Shown here in pieces: positions 1 to 8,628 of a DNA stretch of 64,000 nt. The DNA is taken from the NCBI RefSeq assembly GCF_009939225.1, contig NZ_JAACJR010000008.1, positions 989,107 through 1,053,106 of the forward strand. The letters are read 5' to 3'. The stretch is from Sediminibacterium soli (lineage in GTDB: Bacteria > Bacteroidota > Bacteroidia > Chitinophagales > Chitinophagaceae). Below the pieces are notes generated by a model, which was not told the DNA's origin, searched no databases, and saw nothing but the letters and a program-made list of their open reading frames with translations. The first letter of the stretch is position 1. The number at the start of each line of letters is the position of its first letter. Made by a program: the position numbers and the translations under genes.

Positions 1-292
1 TTTTGTTCTCTACCAGTTCCAGCAGGTCAACATGGAGCAAAGAATCGTCCACTTTGTCAAACTGCAGGTCCTTCAGGATACACCTGTAGGTTTTGCCATT
101 CACATTAACTTCTGCCACCAGAAATTCACCAGTGTACACCAGAGGCTTGAAAGCCTTTGCAGAAGCGAAAAAATTCACTTCTTCAGCACCCCCGTAAATT
201 ACACCTGGCACGTTTTCCTGAGAGCGAATCTGGCGGGCGGCTTTTTTGCCATGTTCGGTCCTCAGGTGACCTTCGATTGTAATTGATTTCAT
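1..292 (-). CDS. rplY: 50S ribosomal protein L25 / Ctc family (partial, N-terminal part)
   Basis: The minus-strand frame opens with ATG at 292 and runs off the window edge, giving about 97 N-terminal residues. It begins MKSITIEGHLRTEHGKKAAR and continues with QIRSQENVPGVIYGG and a DLLELVENK-like segment, the typical start of the L25/TL5/Ctc family, which binds 5S rRNA in the large ribosomal subunit. It lies downstream of prs on the same strand, an arrangement common in bacteria. It has its own exact TAnnTTTG element 18 nt upstream, and an AT-rich hairpin separates it from prs, so it is probably not solely dependent on prs transcription. The C-terminus is outside the window, so I cannot tell whether this is the long (Ctc) or short form. 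Confidence 0.9.
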   Translation of the reverse strand, partial: MKSITIEGHLRTEHGKKAARQIRSQENVPGVIYGGAEEVNFFASAKAFKPLVYTGEFLVAEVNVNGKTYRCILKDLQFDKVDDSLLHVDLLELVENK

Positions 293-310
293 GATAAAAA
301 TTTTGGACGG

Positions 311-318
311 CAAAGGTA
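311..318 (-). promoter_or_regulatory. -7 promoter element of rplY
   Basis: On the minus strand the sequence is TACCTTTG, an exact match to the Bacteroidota -7 consensus TAnnTTTG, 18 nt before the rplY ATG. No convincing -33 TTTG is seen at 17-23 nt upstream. Confidence 0.55.
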
Positions 319-388
319 AGGAGCGTCAGGCAATTAACAGCTAAGAATCGAAAAATAATACCGGGGTACAGAAACACCTTGTACCATA

Positions 389-434
389 CTATCAATTAAT
401 AAATTATAAATTATAAATTTTTATTAATTGATAG
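389..434. terminator. AT-rich hairpin between prs and rplY
   Basis: Perfect 15-bp inverted repeat: CTATCAATTAATAAA at 389-403 and its complement at 420-434, with a 16-nt AT-only loop. It begins 5 nt after the prs stop codon, so it is well placed to end or attenuate prs transcription, but there is no U-tract after the stem on the minus strand. A processing or operator function is also possible. Confidence 0.45.
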
Positions 435-439
435 ATGAC

Positions 440-1396
440 TTACTTATCCCTTCCGCGCAGCTGCGAGTGGATGAATAAACTGGTAATGCTTTTGTTTTCG
501 TAGGCATTGCGGATAGCGATGGCGAAAAGATCGGCCACGGAGATCACTTTTATTTTGGGACTGTCCTGTTTCAGGGGAATGGTATCGCAGACAACCAGTT
601 CTTCCAGTACGCTCTTCTCGATATTCTCATAAGCCTTTCCGCTCAATACCGGATGTGTGATCAGTGCGCGTACGCTGCGGGCACCTTTTTCTTTCAGCAA
701 ACCGGCGGCCTTGGCCAGGGTGCCTCCTGTATCGCAGATATCGTCTACCAGGATGATATCCTTGCCCGCCACATCACCGATCACCACCATACTGGCGATC
801 TCGTTGGCGCGTTTGCGGTGTTTGTCGCAGATCACCATTTCCGAATTGAAATAGCTGGCTATTTCACGCACCCGGTTGGTGCTGCCCACATCGGGCGCCG
901 CAAAACAAAGGTTATCGAGTTTAAGCTGTTCAATATAAGGAATGAAGATGGCGGAGCTGTCGAGATGGTCCACGGGCACATCAAAGAACGCCTGTATCTG
1001 CGGCGCATGCAGGTCCATAGTGATCACCCGGTTGGCACCGGCGGCCTCCAGCAGGGTGGCAATCAGCTTGGAGCCTATGGCCACACGGGGTTTGTCTTTC
1101 CTGTCCTGCCTGGCAAAACCATAATACGGTATCACAGCAATGATCTTGTAAGCGCTGGCCCTTTTTGCCGCATCGATCATGAGCAGCAGCTCCAGCAGGT
1201 TATCGGTGGGGGCACAGGTGCTTTGTACAAGAAAAACATAATCGCCGCGGATACTTTCGAGGAAGATAGGCTGAAACTCTCCGTCGCTGAATTTCTGGAT
1301 GTTGATCTTACCGATGGTGGCACCAAAGCGCTGCGCGATTTTTTCCGCCAGCTTTTGCGAACCGGTGCCGGAGAATATCTTGACGGATGGGTTCAT
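440..1396 (-). CDS. prs: Ribose-phosphate pyrophosphokinase (PRPP synthetase)
   Basis: The 318-residue protein makes phosphoribosyl pyrophosphate from ribose-5-phosphate and ATP in the cytoplasm, the entry to purine, pyrimidine, histidine and NAD synthesis. Length is normal for the family. The PRPP-synthetase signature around DLHAPQIQAFF (residues 128-138) and the PRPP-binding loop VDDICDTGGT (217-226) are intact, as is the flexible-loop region with YYGFARQDRK (91-100). The ATG at 1396 gives the standard N-terminus (SVKIFSGTGSQKLA). It is divergent from radC with 74 nt between the starts; a near-consensus TATCTTCG lies 18 nt before the start. Identification is firm. Confidence 0.97.
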   Translation of the reverse strand: MNPSVKIFSGTGSQKLAEKIAQRFGATIGKINIQKFSDGEFQPIFLESIRGDYVFLVQSTCAPTDNLLELLLMIDAAKRASAYKIIAVIPYYGFARQDRKDKPRVAIGSKLIATLLEAAGANRVITMDLHAPQIQAFFDVPVDHLDSSAIFIPYIEQLKLDNLCFAAPDVGSTNRVREIASYFNSEMVICDKHRKRANEIASMVVIGDVAGKDIILVDDICDTGGTLAKAAGLLKEKGARSVRALITHPVLSGKAYENIEKSVLEELVVCDTIPLKQDSPKIKVISVADLFAIAIRNAYENKSITSLFIHSQLRGRDK

Positions 1397-1414
1397 AATA
1401 GTGAGGACTTGCCG

Positions 1415-1422
1415 CGAAGATA
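1415..1422 (-). promoter_or_regulatory. Probable -7 element of prs
   Basis: Minus-strand TATCTTCG, one mismatch from TAnnTTTG, 18 nt before the prs ATG, inside the short prs-radC divergent region. The same TTCG variant occurs before the SDR gene at 24042. Confidence 0.3.
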
Positions 1423-1470
1423 TAGATAAGGTTAAGAAATTGTAATTTGATTTTATCCTAAAATTTTTTT

Positions 1471-2160
1471 ATGCGCAAATATTCTATCAAGGACTGGGCG
1501 CCCGACGACCAGCCAAGGAGCAAGCTGGTCAGCCGCGGTGCCCATACCCTCAGTAATTCGGAGTTGCTGGCCATACTGATTAATAACGGCACCCCGCAGC
1601 ATTCGGCACTGGATGTGGCAAAAAACCTGCTGCAGGCGGTCGGTAACGACCTGCAGAAACTATCCACGCTTACCGTGCCGGAAATGGTAGGCAGCCGCAT
1701 CGCGGGCCTGGGAGAGGCAAAAGCGATCACCATTGCGGCGGCGCTTGAATTAGGCGTAAGACGGGCAGCTACACAGTCTAAAAAGCAGCAGATACTGCGA
1801 AGCACCGAAATGGCCGACTACCTGCGCGCCAGCCTGCAGTACCGCCAGCAGGAGATATTTGCCGTAGTGTTCCTTAATACGGCCAATAAAGTGATCCAGA
1901 TCGAGCATATCAGCGAAGGTGGGTATACTGGCACCGTGGCAGACCCGCGGGTAATCCTGAAAAAAGCCCTGCAGCACAATGCCACGGCGCTTATCCTGTG
2001 TCATAACCATCCCAGCGGCAACCTGCGTCCCAGCCGGGCAGACGAGCTGCTGACGCAGAAAATCAAGAGCGCCGCCGCTTATTTTGATATCCGTATCATC
2101 GACCATATCATCGTAAGCCACGAGGGTCATTTCAGTTTTGCCGATGAGGGGTTGATGTAG
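1471..2160 (+). CDS. radC: RadC family JAMM-domain protein
   Basis: The 229-residue protein has the two-part RadC layout: an N-terminal helix-hairpin-helix-like domain (about 1-100) and a C-terminal JAB1/MPN+ (JAMM) domain with the metal motif H178-N-H180-PSG and D191, plus a candidate catalytic glutamate near 145. The family was named after a DNA-repair mutation, but its enzymatic role is unresolved; JAMM domains are zinc hydrolases. ATG at 1471 gives the canonical N-terminus with the SIKDWAPDDQPRSKL segment. It is single, divergent from prs, and convergent with the DUF3467 gene. Nothing suggests it belongs to a mobile element here. Confidence 0.93.
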   Translation: MRKYSIKDWAPDDQPRSKLVSRGAHTLSNSELLAILINNGTPQHSALDVAKNLLQAVGNDLQKLSTLTVPEMVGSRIAGLGEAKAITIAAALELGVRRAATQSKKQQILRSTEMADYLRASLQYRQQEIFAVVFLNTANKVIQIEHISEGGYTGTVADPRVILKKALQHNATALILCHNHPSGNLRPSRADELLTQKIKSAAAYFDIRIIDHIIVSHEGHFSFADEGLM

Positions 2161-2220
2161 TTTGAAGTTTGGGGTCTGCAGCCTGTGGTTTAATGTATGC
2201 AAGCATCCACAGACCGCCCG

Positions 2221-2529
2221 CTAAGCCTGGGCTGTGGGACCGCCGAAATTCATCGGTATCTCTACGTGTTCAAGGTCTTTAATATCGCCGTTCGCCGCTT
2301 CGTAGCGCTGTATGTTTTCCTCGAGCGCTTTCATAAAACGTTTGGCATGCATGGGCGTAAAAATAATGCGTGATTTGACACGGCTTTTGGGTGTGCCCGG
2401 CATTACATTCACAAAATCTATCACAAACTCGGCAGTGCTATGGGTGATAATGGCAAGATTGGCATAGGAACCTTCGGCTACCTCCTCACTGATCTCAATA
2501 TTCAATTGGTTGTTCTGTTGTTGTTCCAT
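2221..2529 (-). CDS. DUF3467 domain protein
   Basis: A 102-residue protein starting MEQQQNNQLNIEISEEVAEG, matching the short, acidic DUF3467 family whose function is unknown. I chose the ATG at 2529 because longer in-frame starts run into the susD terminator, whereas an exact TAnnTTTG element (2545-2552) lies only 15 nt before this ATG. Downstream of the SusD-like gene on the same strand but separated from it by a strong terminator, so it is an independent transcript. The core SYANLAIITHSTAEFVIDF and the RVKSRIIFTP segment are the recognisable family core. Confidence 0.85.
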   Translation of the reverse strand: MEQQQNNQLNIEISEEVAEGSYANLAIITHSTAEFVIDFVNVMPGTPKSRVKSRIIFTPMHAKRFMKALEENIQRYEAANGDIKDLEHVEIPMNFGGPTAQA

Positions 2530-2544
2530 ACGGAGTATTTGGTG

Positions 2545-2552
2545 CAAATGTA
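2545..2552 (-). promoter_or_regulatory. -7 element of the DUF3467 gene
   Basis: Minus-strand TACATTTG, exact TAnnTTTG consensus, 15 nt before the ATG at 2529 and just downstream of the susD terminator. Confidence 0.5.
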
Positions 2553-2572
2553 TCGAAAAGCCGACGGGCCGG

Positions 2573-2605
2573 AAAAAAAAGAGACCGCCTGGGAAAGCGG
2601 TCTCT
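2573..2605 (-). terminator. Rho-independent terminator of the susCD transcript
   Basis: Stem AGAGACCGC (2580-2588) paired with GCGGTCTCT (2597-2605), 8-nt loop, followed on the minus strand by eight U (A-run 2573-2580). It lies 21 nt after the SusD-like stop codon. Confidence 0.88.
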
Positions 2606-2626
2606 GTATTCAAGGGAATGATAAGC

Positions 2627-4099
2627 TTACTTATCCCACCAAACTTTGGAATCCTGCACATCGCCACTGCTCATACGTGCAGCAGCTGCTTTTGCATTGG
2701 TTCCGTTGAGGGAATATTCATCGGTTCCGTAGATATACCTGCGCGGAATCTGCTTACCGGGATTGGTAGCATAAGGCGCCGGTGTAAGCACAGGGAAACC
2801 TGTTCTTCTCCATTCAGCCCATGCCTGTGTACCATCGGGGTAAGTAGCCAGCCAGCGCTGGGTACCGATCTTCTCAAGGTTACCGGTTCCGTATAGGATA
2901 TTTGTCTGTGCAACATAGTTCGCAGCCTGGGTTGCTGTGTAGCCGTACTGTGCAAAAGACAAAGTGATACCCTGTACATACAGGGCAGCCGCCACCTCGG
3001 GGGTCCATCCTCTTTCAGCCGCCTCGGCACGTGCAAACGTAACCACGGCAGCGGTCAGCAGGTTAACCGGATCGGTTGCTGCTGTACCGGGTCCTTTCAG
3101 GATGTATGCAATACCGCTTGTGATCAACACCGCGTTGGCACGGTCAAGACCATAAGGGAATCCGTTTGGCGTAGTACCGTAAGAAGCCAGACGGGGATCG
3201 TTGTTGTTAGAGAGGAAATCGGTAACAACTTTACTTTCCGCGTTGTCAACCCTTGCACTCACCACATAGTTTGAGTAGAAAGGATTGGGATAGTTGGTAC
3301 CTACATACCCAACAACAATGTTCTCGTTGTTGGCGCTGATATATCCGGCGGCGTCGTTCAGGGCTGACTTGAATTCAGTAGCGGCCCACTCGGTTGCACC
3401 GGGGTATATTTTGCTGGTACGCAATGCAATCAGCATACGCAGAGAGTTCGCAAACTTTTTCCATTTGGCCGACCATACGGAAGTTGCTGTAGAGCTGCTT
3501 ACGTTCATCAGTACATCGCCGGCGAACTTGGTGCCGGTGTTGTCAAACTGTGCGTTCGCTTCTTTCAGTTCCTTGATCAGATCTTCGTAGATCGCTTTCT
3601 GGGTATCGTATTTGGGAAGCTTGTTGGCTATTCCTTTCAACGCCTCAGAATACGGAATATCGCCCCATCTGTCGGTGATGGTCCAGAAGATATAAGCTTT
3701 CAGGATCCTTGCCACCGCAATCTGGTTGGCATTGGTTCCCGCAGAACCTACGATACCTTTTGTAGCGGGATCGGTATTCTGGTTGATGATGTTCTGCAGG
3801 TCATACAGATCACCGGAATACAATCCCGAAAAAGAAAGGATCGGCGCAGTGTACAGGGACGTGCCCGGGTACTGCGTCTCGGAAAAATACTGTGCATATT
3901 GTCCAGGCTGGATAGACACCGCGTAATCACCGATACCGGCTTCCACGTTGGTCAGCAGGGCTGATGTTACCGGTGTGGAAGTAGCTCCGGGGTTAACGTT
4001 CGTATCTCCGAAATCCTTGACTTTGTTACAACCCGGTCCAACCAACGCAAAGGTTGCCAGTGCGGCTGTAACGGATGATATTTTCAATAGTCTTTTCAT
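2627..4099 (-). CDS. SusD/RagB-like outer-membrane lipoprotein (SusD-like_2 type)
   Basis: A 490-residue surface lipoprotein predicted to form the nutrient-binding lid over the adjacent SusC-like channel. The N-terminus has a basic start and hydrophobic stretch ending at Cys24 (context VGPGC), a weak but usable lipobox. The middle contains segments typical of the SusD-like_2/RagB helical fold (AYIFWTITDRWGDIPYSEAL, a SKIYPGATEW segment and WAEWRRTGFP near the C-terminus). I start at the ATG at 4099; an in-frame TTG two codons earlier is less likely. It follows the SusC-like gene by 26 nt and ends at a strong terminator. No glycoside hydrolase or anti-sigma gene accompanies the pair, so the substrate cannot be told. 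Confidence 0.92.
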   Translation of the reverse strand: MKRLLKISSVTAALATFALVGPGCNKVKDFGDTNVNPGATSTPVTSALLTNVEAGIGDYAVSIQPGQYAQYFSETQYPGTSLYTAPILSFSGLYSGDLYDLQNIINQNTDPATKGIVGSAGTNANQIAVARILKAYIFWTITDRWGDIPYSEALKGIANKLPKYDTQKAIYEDLIKELKEANAQFDNTGTKFAGDVLMNVSSSTATSVWSAKWKKFANSLRMLIALRTSKIYPGATEWAATEFKSALNDAAGYISANNENIVVGYVGTNYPNPFYSNYVVSARVDNAESKVVTDFLSNNNDPRLASYGTTPNGFPYGLDRANAVLITSGIAYILKGPGTAATDPVNLLTAAVVTFARAEAAERGWTPEVAAALYVQGITLSFAQYGYTATQAANYVAQTNILYGTGNLEKIGTQRWLATYPDGTQAWAEWRRTGFPVLTPAPYATNPGKQIPRRYIYGTDEYSLNGTNAKAAAARMSSGDVQDSKVWWDK

Positions 4100-4125
4100 A
4101 TTCAAAGTTTTTAAAGAAGTAGTTA

Positions 4126-7100
4126 TTAGAATCCAATACGCAGGTTAACACCCAGAGACCTTGTACCGGGATACTGTCCATTCTCACCATAGCTGTTGCT
4201 GATCTCAGCAGGATCGTAATCCTTGGACTGAGAGTAGATCAGCCACAGGTTGTTGGCAACAACAGAAAAACGCAGGCTCTGGAAGATTTTGTCAACTTTC
4301 AGTTTTTTCACGTCGAAATTGTATCCCAGGCTCAGCTCGCGCATTTTGATAAACGTAAGATCGTAGATATTGTTATCAGTGATCCTGCTTGAGTAGGTTT
4401 GCTGATAATAATCCATGGCACCTACGTAGTAGTCAACAGGTTTGCCGGTATTGTCTACACCGAATACGTGTACACCACCGCCTGCTGCCACATCATCACG
4501 CACGTTCTTGCCTTTGTCGTTGATAGCAGCTGTTCTTGCCGTCAGACCGGAGAAGCTACCCCAGAAGTCAGACAGAGAAGCAAATTTGCCACCTTTCTGG
4601 AAATCGACGTTCACGTTCAGCACAAAGTTTTTGTAAGTGAAAGTGTTCTGCACACCACCTGTGAAATCAGGTAATACGCTTCCCAGGTAGGTTGGGGTTG
4701 CTTCCCTCAGCCAAAGACCTGCAGAAGACAGGATGGGCACGCCATTGATGGTCTGCTTCCTGTAACCGTACAACTGACCCCACTGCTGTCCCACAGCCTG
4801 AACCAGGGTAGGAACATAACGACCACCGAATGAACCGTTGGCGTATGCGATCTGTTTAACGGAAGAATCACCCAGGCTCACCACTTTGTTGTCTATGATG
4901 CGGCTGAAGTTCACGTTAACATCCCACTGGAAGTCTTTACCCCAGATAGGTTTTGCATTCAGCGTGATATCGAAACCTTTCTTGGACACTTTACCCACAT
5001 TGGTCAGCAAACCGCTGAAACCGGTGGTTGGTGTAAGTGAGGTGGTGATCGGGAAATCTGTGGAAGTCTGATCCCAGTAAGTGAAGCTCAGACCCAGCCT
5101 GTTCCTCAGGAAACGGAGGTCGATACCTGCTTCTTTTGCGGTGTTAACAGAACCATGGATACCCGGATCAACCACCGTGTTCGGTGTGCTCATCAGGAAG
5201 TTGGTACCCCACTGGTTGGCTGCCACTGAATAGCTGAAACCAGGATAAGCATAGGCGCCGATGGTTGCAGGCACCTCACCCCATGAAGCTCTCAGTTTAC
5301 CATAAGAGAAGATGGAGTTGGAGGTTTTGTTAATCAGGTCGGAGAATACAAAACTTGCACCAAATGATTTGATGAATACAGAGTTTGCAGTAGCCGGTAA
5401 CTGAGAGTAATAGTCGTTACGCAAAGTGAAATCTGCGAACACCATGTTTTTCCAACCCACGTTACCGGTTACGAAACCAGCGCGGTATTTGGACGCTTCC
5501 CTGAAATTAGAGTAAGCGATGGCGTTTTTGGAGTTGTTCAGTGCGTACAGGTTATCTACGTTCAAACCGTTAACGGTGTTGGCAGCGACCTGGTTGGAGT
5601 ATGACTGGAAGATATCAAAACCAACGTTGGCGTTTACATCGAAATCATTGAATTTCTTTGCATAGCTCAACAGGCCTTCAAAGTTCTCCCTGTTTGAGTA
5701 AGAATTCTGTGTGCCATAACCAGCTTTCAAACCCGTTTGAACACCGCTGTACTCAAGGATGGAGTAAGTTTTGTTCTCGGTCCAGGTTGTATTCTGGTTT
5801 TTACGGTAAGTACCTTTCAGTTTGAAATCGCTGTTGATTTTATACGTCAGCGACACATCACCATATAAACGGTCTTTCCTGTTTACGTTGTTGATGTTGT
5901 TGAAATAAGAATTGGTATTGTACCAGTAGTTGCCTTTGTACCAGTTAGCCTGAGAAACGGGGTTGGTAAGGCTGTAGCTGCTGGGGTTAGAGTGGTTCCA
6001 GCTGGCCAGGTAACCCTGTGGTGAACGCAGGTCTGACAGATCGCGCATAAGCTGGTAGTCAAGATCGCGGTGGAACCAGGAGTTGAAGTTACCGGTAGAG
6101 TTATTGGAATAACCATCGGAGAACTCACCATATACCGTCTGCGTTACATAGTTGATGTTGGCAGCCAGTGTAAGCTGAGGATTCAGGTCAATACTGGTAG
6201 AGGTCGTCAGGGTATGTTTTATCAGCTTCGACGTAGGTATGATACCTGTCTGGTTGATGTTACCATAAGAGATCCTTACAGAGGTGTTATCGGTAGCTTT
6301 TGAGAAAGATACGTTGTTGTTCAGGTTAACACCGGTGTTGTAGAACTGCTTGATGTTGTTTGGCTGTGCTACCAGGCTGGCTGTTTTACCGGTGTATTGT
6401 GTTCCGGGATACCAGGCATACCAGGGAATGTATTCCTGACCCTGCATAGCCGGACCCCAGCTTGCATCATCCGTATAATCGGGATACATTTTGCCATCGA
6501 GCGATTTCCACGCATCGGGCATACCTGTAACCCAGGTGAATTTTGTGAGGTCGGGGTTACCACCGCCGGCATACACGTTCTGGTATTTAGGCAGCTTGTA
6601 CACCTTGTCGAAAGTAACGTTGGAGTTTACGGTAACACCGATACCTTTTTCGCCTCTGCGCGCTTTTTTGGTGGTGATTACCACAGCACCGTTGGCACCG
6701 GCAGGTCCCAGCAGGGCAGCAGCAGCAGGGCCCTGCAGCACGCTGATGCTCTCGATATCGTCGGGGTTGATATCGTTTGCAGAAGGCATCTGGGTACCGT
6801 TCACTACATACAATGCAGTGGAAGGACCGGTGATACCATTCTCACCCCTGATACGGATGGCGTTCTCCACACCCAGTTTACCGGAAGCCTGGCTCTGAAC
6901 CTGGATACCGGCAATTTTACCGGCAAGCGCGTTGTTCACGTTCAGCTGGCGGGTAGTTGCCAGCTGGTCGCCCGAGATCGTCTGGGCACTGTTGCTGGAA
7001 CTGCGGGAACTTCTTTTGGTTTCGAAGGCGCTGGTGATCACTACCTCTTTAAGAAGTGTGTTATCACCTGCTTTCAGGGAAAAACCCAGGCTGGCCTGTC

Positions 7101-7356
7101 CTGTGTAAGGCGTAGATGTTGACTGAAATCCCACTGCGGATACTTCGATCACATCGCCGTTCTGGGCTTTGATACTAAATGAACCGGCCGCATCGGCAGA
7201 GGTACCTTTGCCTTTGCCTTTGATCACTACCGATGCAAAGGGAACAGGTTCCCCTTTTTCGTCAGTAACCTTTCCGGTCACAGTCTTTAACTGTGCAGTG
7301 GCGCCTACTACAAAGCATAGCATTGCCACGAGGAGGGTGGATACAATTTTCTTCAT
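4126..7356 (-). CDS. SusC/RagA-like TonB-linked outer-membrane protein
   Basis: A 1076-residue TonB-dependent transporter of the SusC family. In order: signal peptide (about 1-21, ending ATAQ), carboxypeptidase-like beta-sandwich domain (about 24-100, VTGKVTDEKGEPVPFASVVI), a TonB-box-like stretch with LKEVVITSAFETKR, plug domain (about 120-235, with SISVLQGPAAAALLGPAGANGAVVITTKK), and a large beta-barrel ending in the aromatic LRIGF. Length is usual for the family. It pairs with the SusD-like lipoprotein downstream. No FecR-like anti-sigma or ECF sigma gene lies beside it, so control presumably acts in the long AT-rich upstream region. Substrate unknown. Confidence 0.95.
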   Translation of the reverse strand: MKKIVSTLLVAMLCFVVGATAQLKTVTGKVTDEKGEPVPFASVVIKGKGKGTSADAAGSFSIKAQNGDVIEVSAVGFQSTSTPYTGQASLGFSLKAGDNTLLKEVVITSAFETKRSSRSSSNSAQTISGDQLATTRQLNVNNALAGKIAGIQVQSQASGKLGVENAIRIRGENGITGPSTALYVVNGTQMPSANDINPDDIESISVLQGPAAAALLGPAGANGAVVITTKKARRGEKGIGVTVNSNVTFDKVYKLPKYQNVYAGGGNPDLTKFTWVTGMPDAWKSLDGKMYPDYTDDASWGPAMQGQEYIPWYAWYPGTQYTGKTASLVAQPNNIKQFYNTGVNLNNNVSFSKATDNTSVRISYGNINQTGIIPTSKLIKHTLTTSTSIDLNPQLTLAANINYVTQTVYGEFSDGYSNNSTGNFNSWFHRDLDYQLMRDLSDLRSPQGYLASWNHSNPSSYSLTNPVSQANWYKGNYWYNTNSYFNNINNVNRKDRLYGDVSLTYKINSDFKLKGTYRKNQNTTWTENKTYSILEYSGVQTGLKAGYGTQNSYSNRENFEGLLSYAKKFNDFDVNANVGFDIFQSYSNQVAANTVNGLNVDNLYALNNSKNAIAYSNFREASKYRAGFVTGNVGWKNMVFADFTLRNDYYSQLPATANSVFIKSFGASFVFSDLINKTSNSIFSYGKLRASWGEVPATIGAYAYPGFSYSVAANQWGTNFLMSTPNTVVDPGIHGSVNTAKEAGIDLRFLRNRLGLSFTYWDQTSTDFPITTSLTPTTGFSGLLTNVGKVSKKGFDITLNAKPIWGKDFQWDVNVNFSRIIDNKVVSLGDSSVKQIAYANGSFGGRYVPTLVQAVGQQWGQLYGYRKQTINGVPILSSAGLWLREATPTYLGSVLPDFTGGVQNTFTYKNFVLNVNVDFQKGGKFASLSDFWGSFSGLTARTAAINDKGKNVRDDVAAGGGVHVFGVDNTGKPVDYYVGAMDYYQQTYSSRITDNNIYDLTFIKMRELSLGYNFDVKKLKVDKIFQSLRFSVVANNLWLIYSQSKDYDPAEISNSYGENGQYPGTRSLGVNLRIGF

Positions 7357-7735
7357 GTGCTTTAGTTTTTTAAAAACTTAGGGGGCTAAATTAGGGAAAA
7401 TGTTAAAAAAAATCTAACATGGCCCGACAAATGCCCTTGGTATTTAGAAAAAATCATATACTACCCAAATCGCTGGTTAACCATTTTTAATGATTTTCAT
7501 TATCAAATCATTATTTTTTACATGATTTTGTAAATTTTTCCGCAAAATCTTGCTGTTTTTCAAAAAATATATTACGTTAAAAAATATGTGAAAAACGGTA
7601 TTCTCCCGTTAAAAAACGGAAACAGTAGGGTGTTTAAACGGTATCAGCGAATGCAGAAGAATGTTTCAACCCGGGCGGTGCCACGCTTCGCCCCTGTAAA
7701 ACAGGCTTATGCGCCTGGCTTAGCTTCATAAGACC
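7357..7735. other. Long AT-rich intergenic region upstream of susC-like gene and folD
   Basis: About 380 nt without a gene, markedly more AT-rich than the neighbours between roughly 7380 and 7620. It contains a 9-bp inverted repeat (TAATGATTT at 7488-7496, complement at 7505-7513, 8-nt spacer) and several further ATGATTTT/AAATCAT words. I find no exact TAnnTTTG facing the SusC-like gene. It most likely holds the susCD promoter and operator. Confidence 0.5.
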
Positions 7736-7743
7736 TACTTTTG
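7736..7743 (+). promoter_or_regulatory. -7 element of folD, 5 nt from the start codon
   Basis: Exact TACTTTTG followed by CAGCC and the folD ATG. In Bacteroidota the transcription start falls a few bases after this element, so the folD mRNA should have essentially no 5' leader. Confidence 0.6.
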
Positions 7744-7748
7744 CAGCC

Positions 7749-8624
7749 ATGATGGTATTAGACGGCAAAATCGCTTCTGCAGCGGTTAAAGAACAACTGA
7801 AACAGCAAACCGAACAGCTCCGCGCCGCGGGCAAACGGGCACCGCACCTGGCAGCCATTCTGGTGGGAACCAACGGCGCCAGCGAAACCTATGTGGCCAG
7901 CAAGGTCAGGAACTGCGAAGAAGTGGGGTTTGGCTCCACCCTGGTGCGACTGGAAGAAAATGTGGCCGAATCGGCGCTGCTGGAAGCCATACAGGCACTG
8001 AACGATGATCCGGGGGTAGACGGCATACTGGTGCAGTTGCCGCTTCCCAAACAGATCAGCGAACAGAAAGTGATAGAAGCGATTAATCCGGCAAAAGATG
8101 TGGACGGCTTTCATCCCAGCAGCGTGGGCAAACTGGTACAGGGACTTCCTTCTTTCATCCCCGCCACGCCCTACGGGATCATGCTGATGCTGGAACATTT
8201 TAACATCGATACCAAGGGAAAACATGCCGTGGTGATCGGTCGCAGCAATATTGTGGGCCGGCCGATGAGCATCCTGCTGAGCAGTAACCTGGCATACGGC
8301 AACTGCACGGTAACGATCTGTCATTCGCATACCAAAAACCTGGCTGCATTCTGCACACAGGCCGATATACTGGTGGCTGCACTGGGCAGACCCGAATTTG
8401 TAAAAGCCGATATGGTAAAACCCGGCGCCATCGTGATCGATGTGGGCATTACCCGCGTGGAAGACGCCACTGCCAAAAAAGGCTTCCGCATCAAGGGCGA
8501 TGTGGCCTATGCGGAAGTGGCCCCGAAAACAGCTGCCATCACACCTGTGCCCGGCGGCGTAGGGCTGATGACGATAGCCGGCCTGCTCAAAAACACCCTG
8601 GCAGCCTACCAGGCAAGAACCTGA
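7749..8624 (+). CDS. folD: Bifunctional methylene-THF dehydrogenase / methenyl-THF cyclohydrolase
   Basis: The 291-residue enzyme interconverts 5,10-methylene-, methenyl- and 10-formyl-tetrahydrofolate, linking serine/glycine one-carbon units (glyA, also in this window) to purine synthesis. The catalytic Tyr48-xxx-Lys52 pair (YVASK), the family motif VQLPLPKQIS, and the nucleotide-binding VIGRSNIVGRPMS are present, with the C-terminal TPVPGGVGLMT. Normal length. Two ATGs in tandem open the frame; the first is used here. Promoter element five bases upstream; queE begins 4 nt after the stop, so the two are co-transcribed. Confidence 0.97.
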   Translation: MMVLDGKIASAAVKEQLKQQTEQLRAAGKRAPHLAAILVGTNGASETYVASKVRNCEEVGFGSTLVRLEENVAESALLEAIQALNDDPGVDGILVQLPLPKQISEQKVIEAINPAKDVDGFHPSSVGKLVQGLPSFIPATPYGIMLMLEHFNIDTKGKHAVVIGRSNIVGRPMSILLSSNLAYGNCTVTICHSHTKNLAAFCTQADILVAALGRPEFVKADMVKPGAIVIDVGITRVEDATAKKGFRIKGDVAYAEVAPKTAAITPVPGGVGLMTIAGLLKNTLAAYQART

Positions 8625-8628
8625 CCGA

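Noticed and set aside
2627..4105. TTG start for the SusD-like gene
   Set aside because: An ATG two codons later gives the standard lipoprotein signal.
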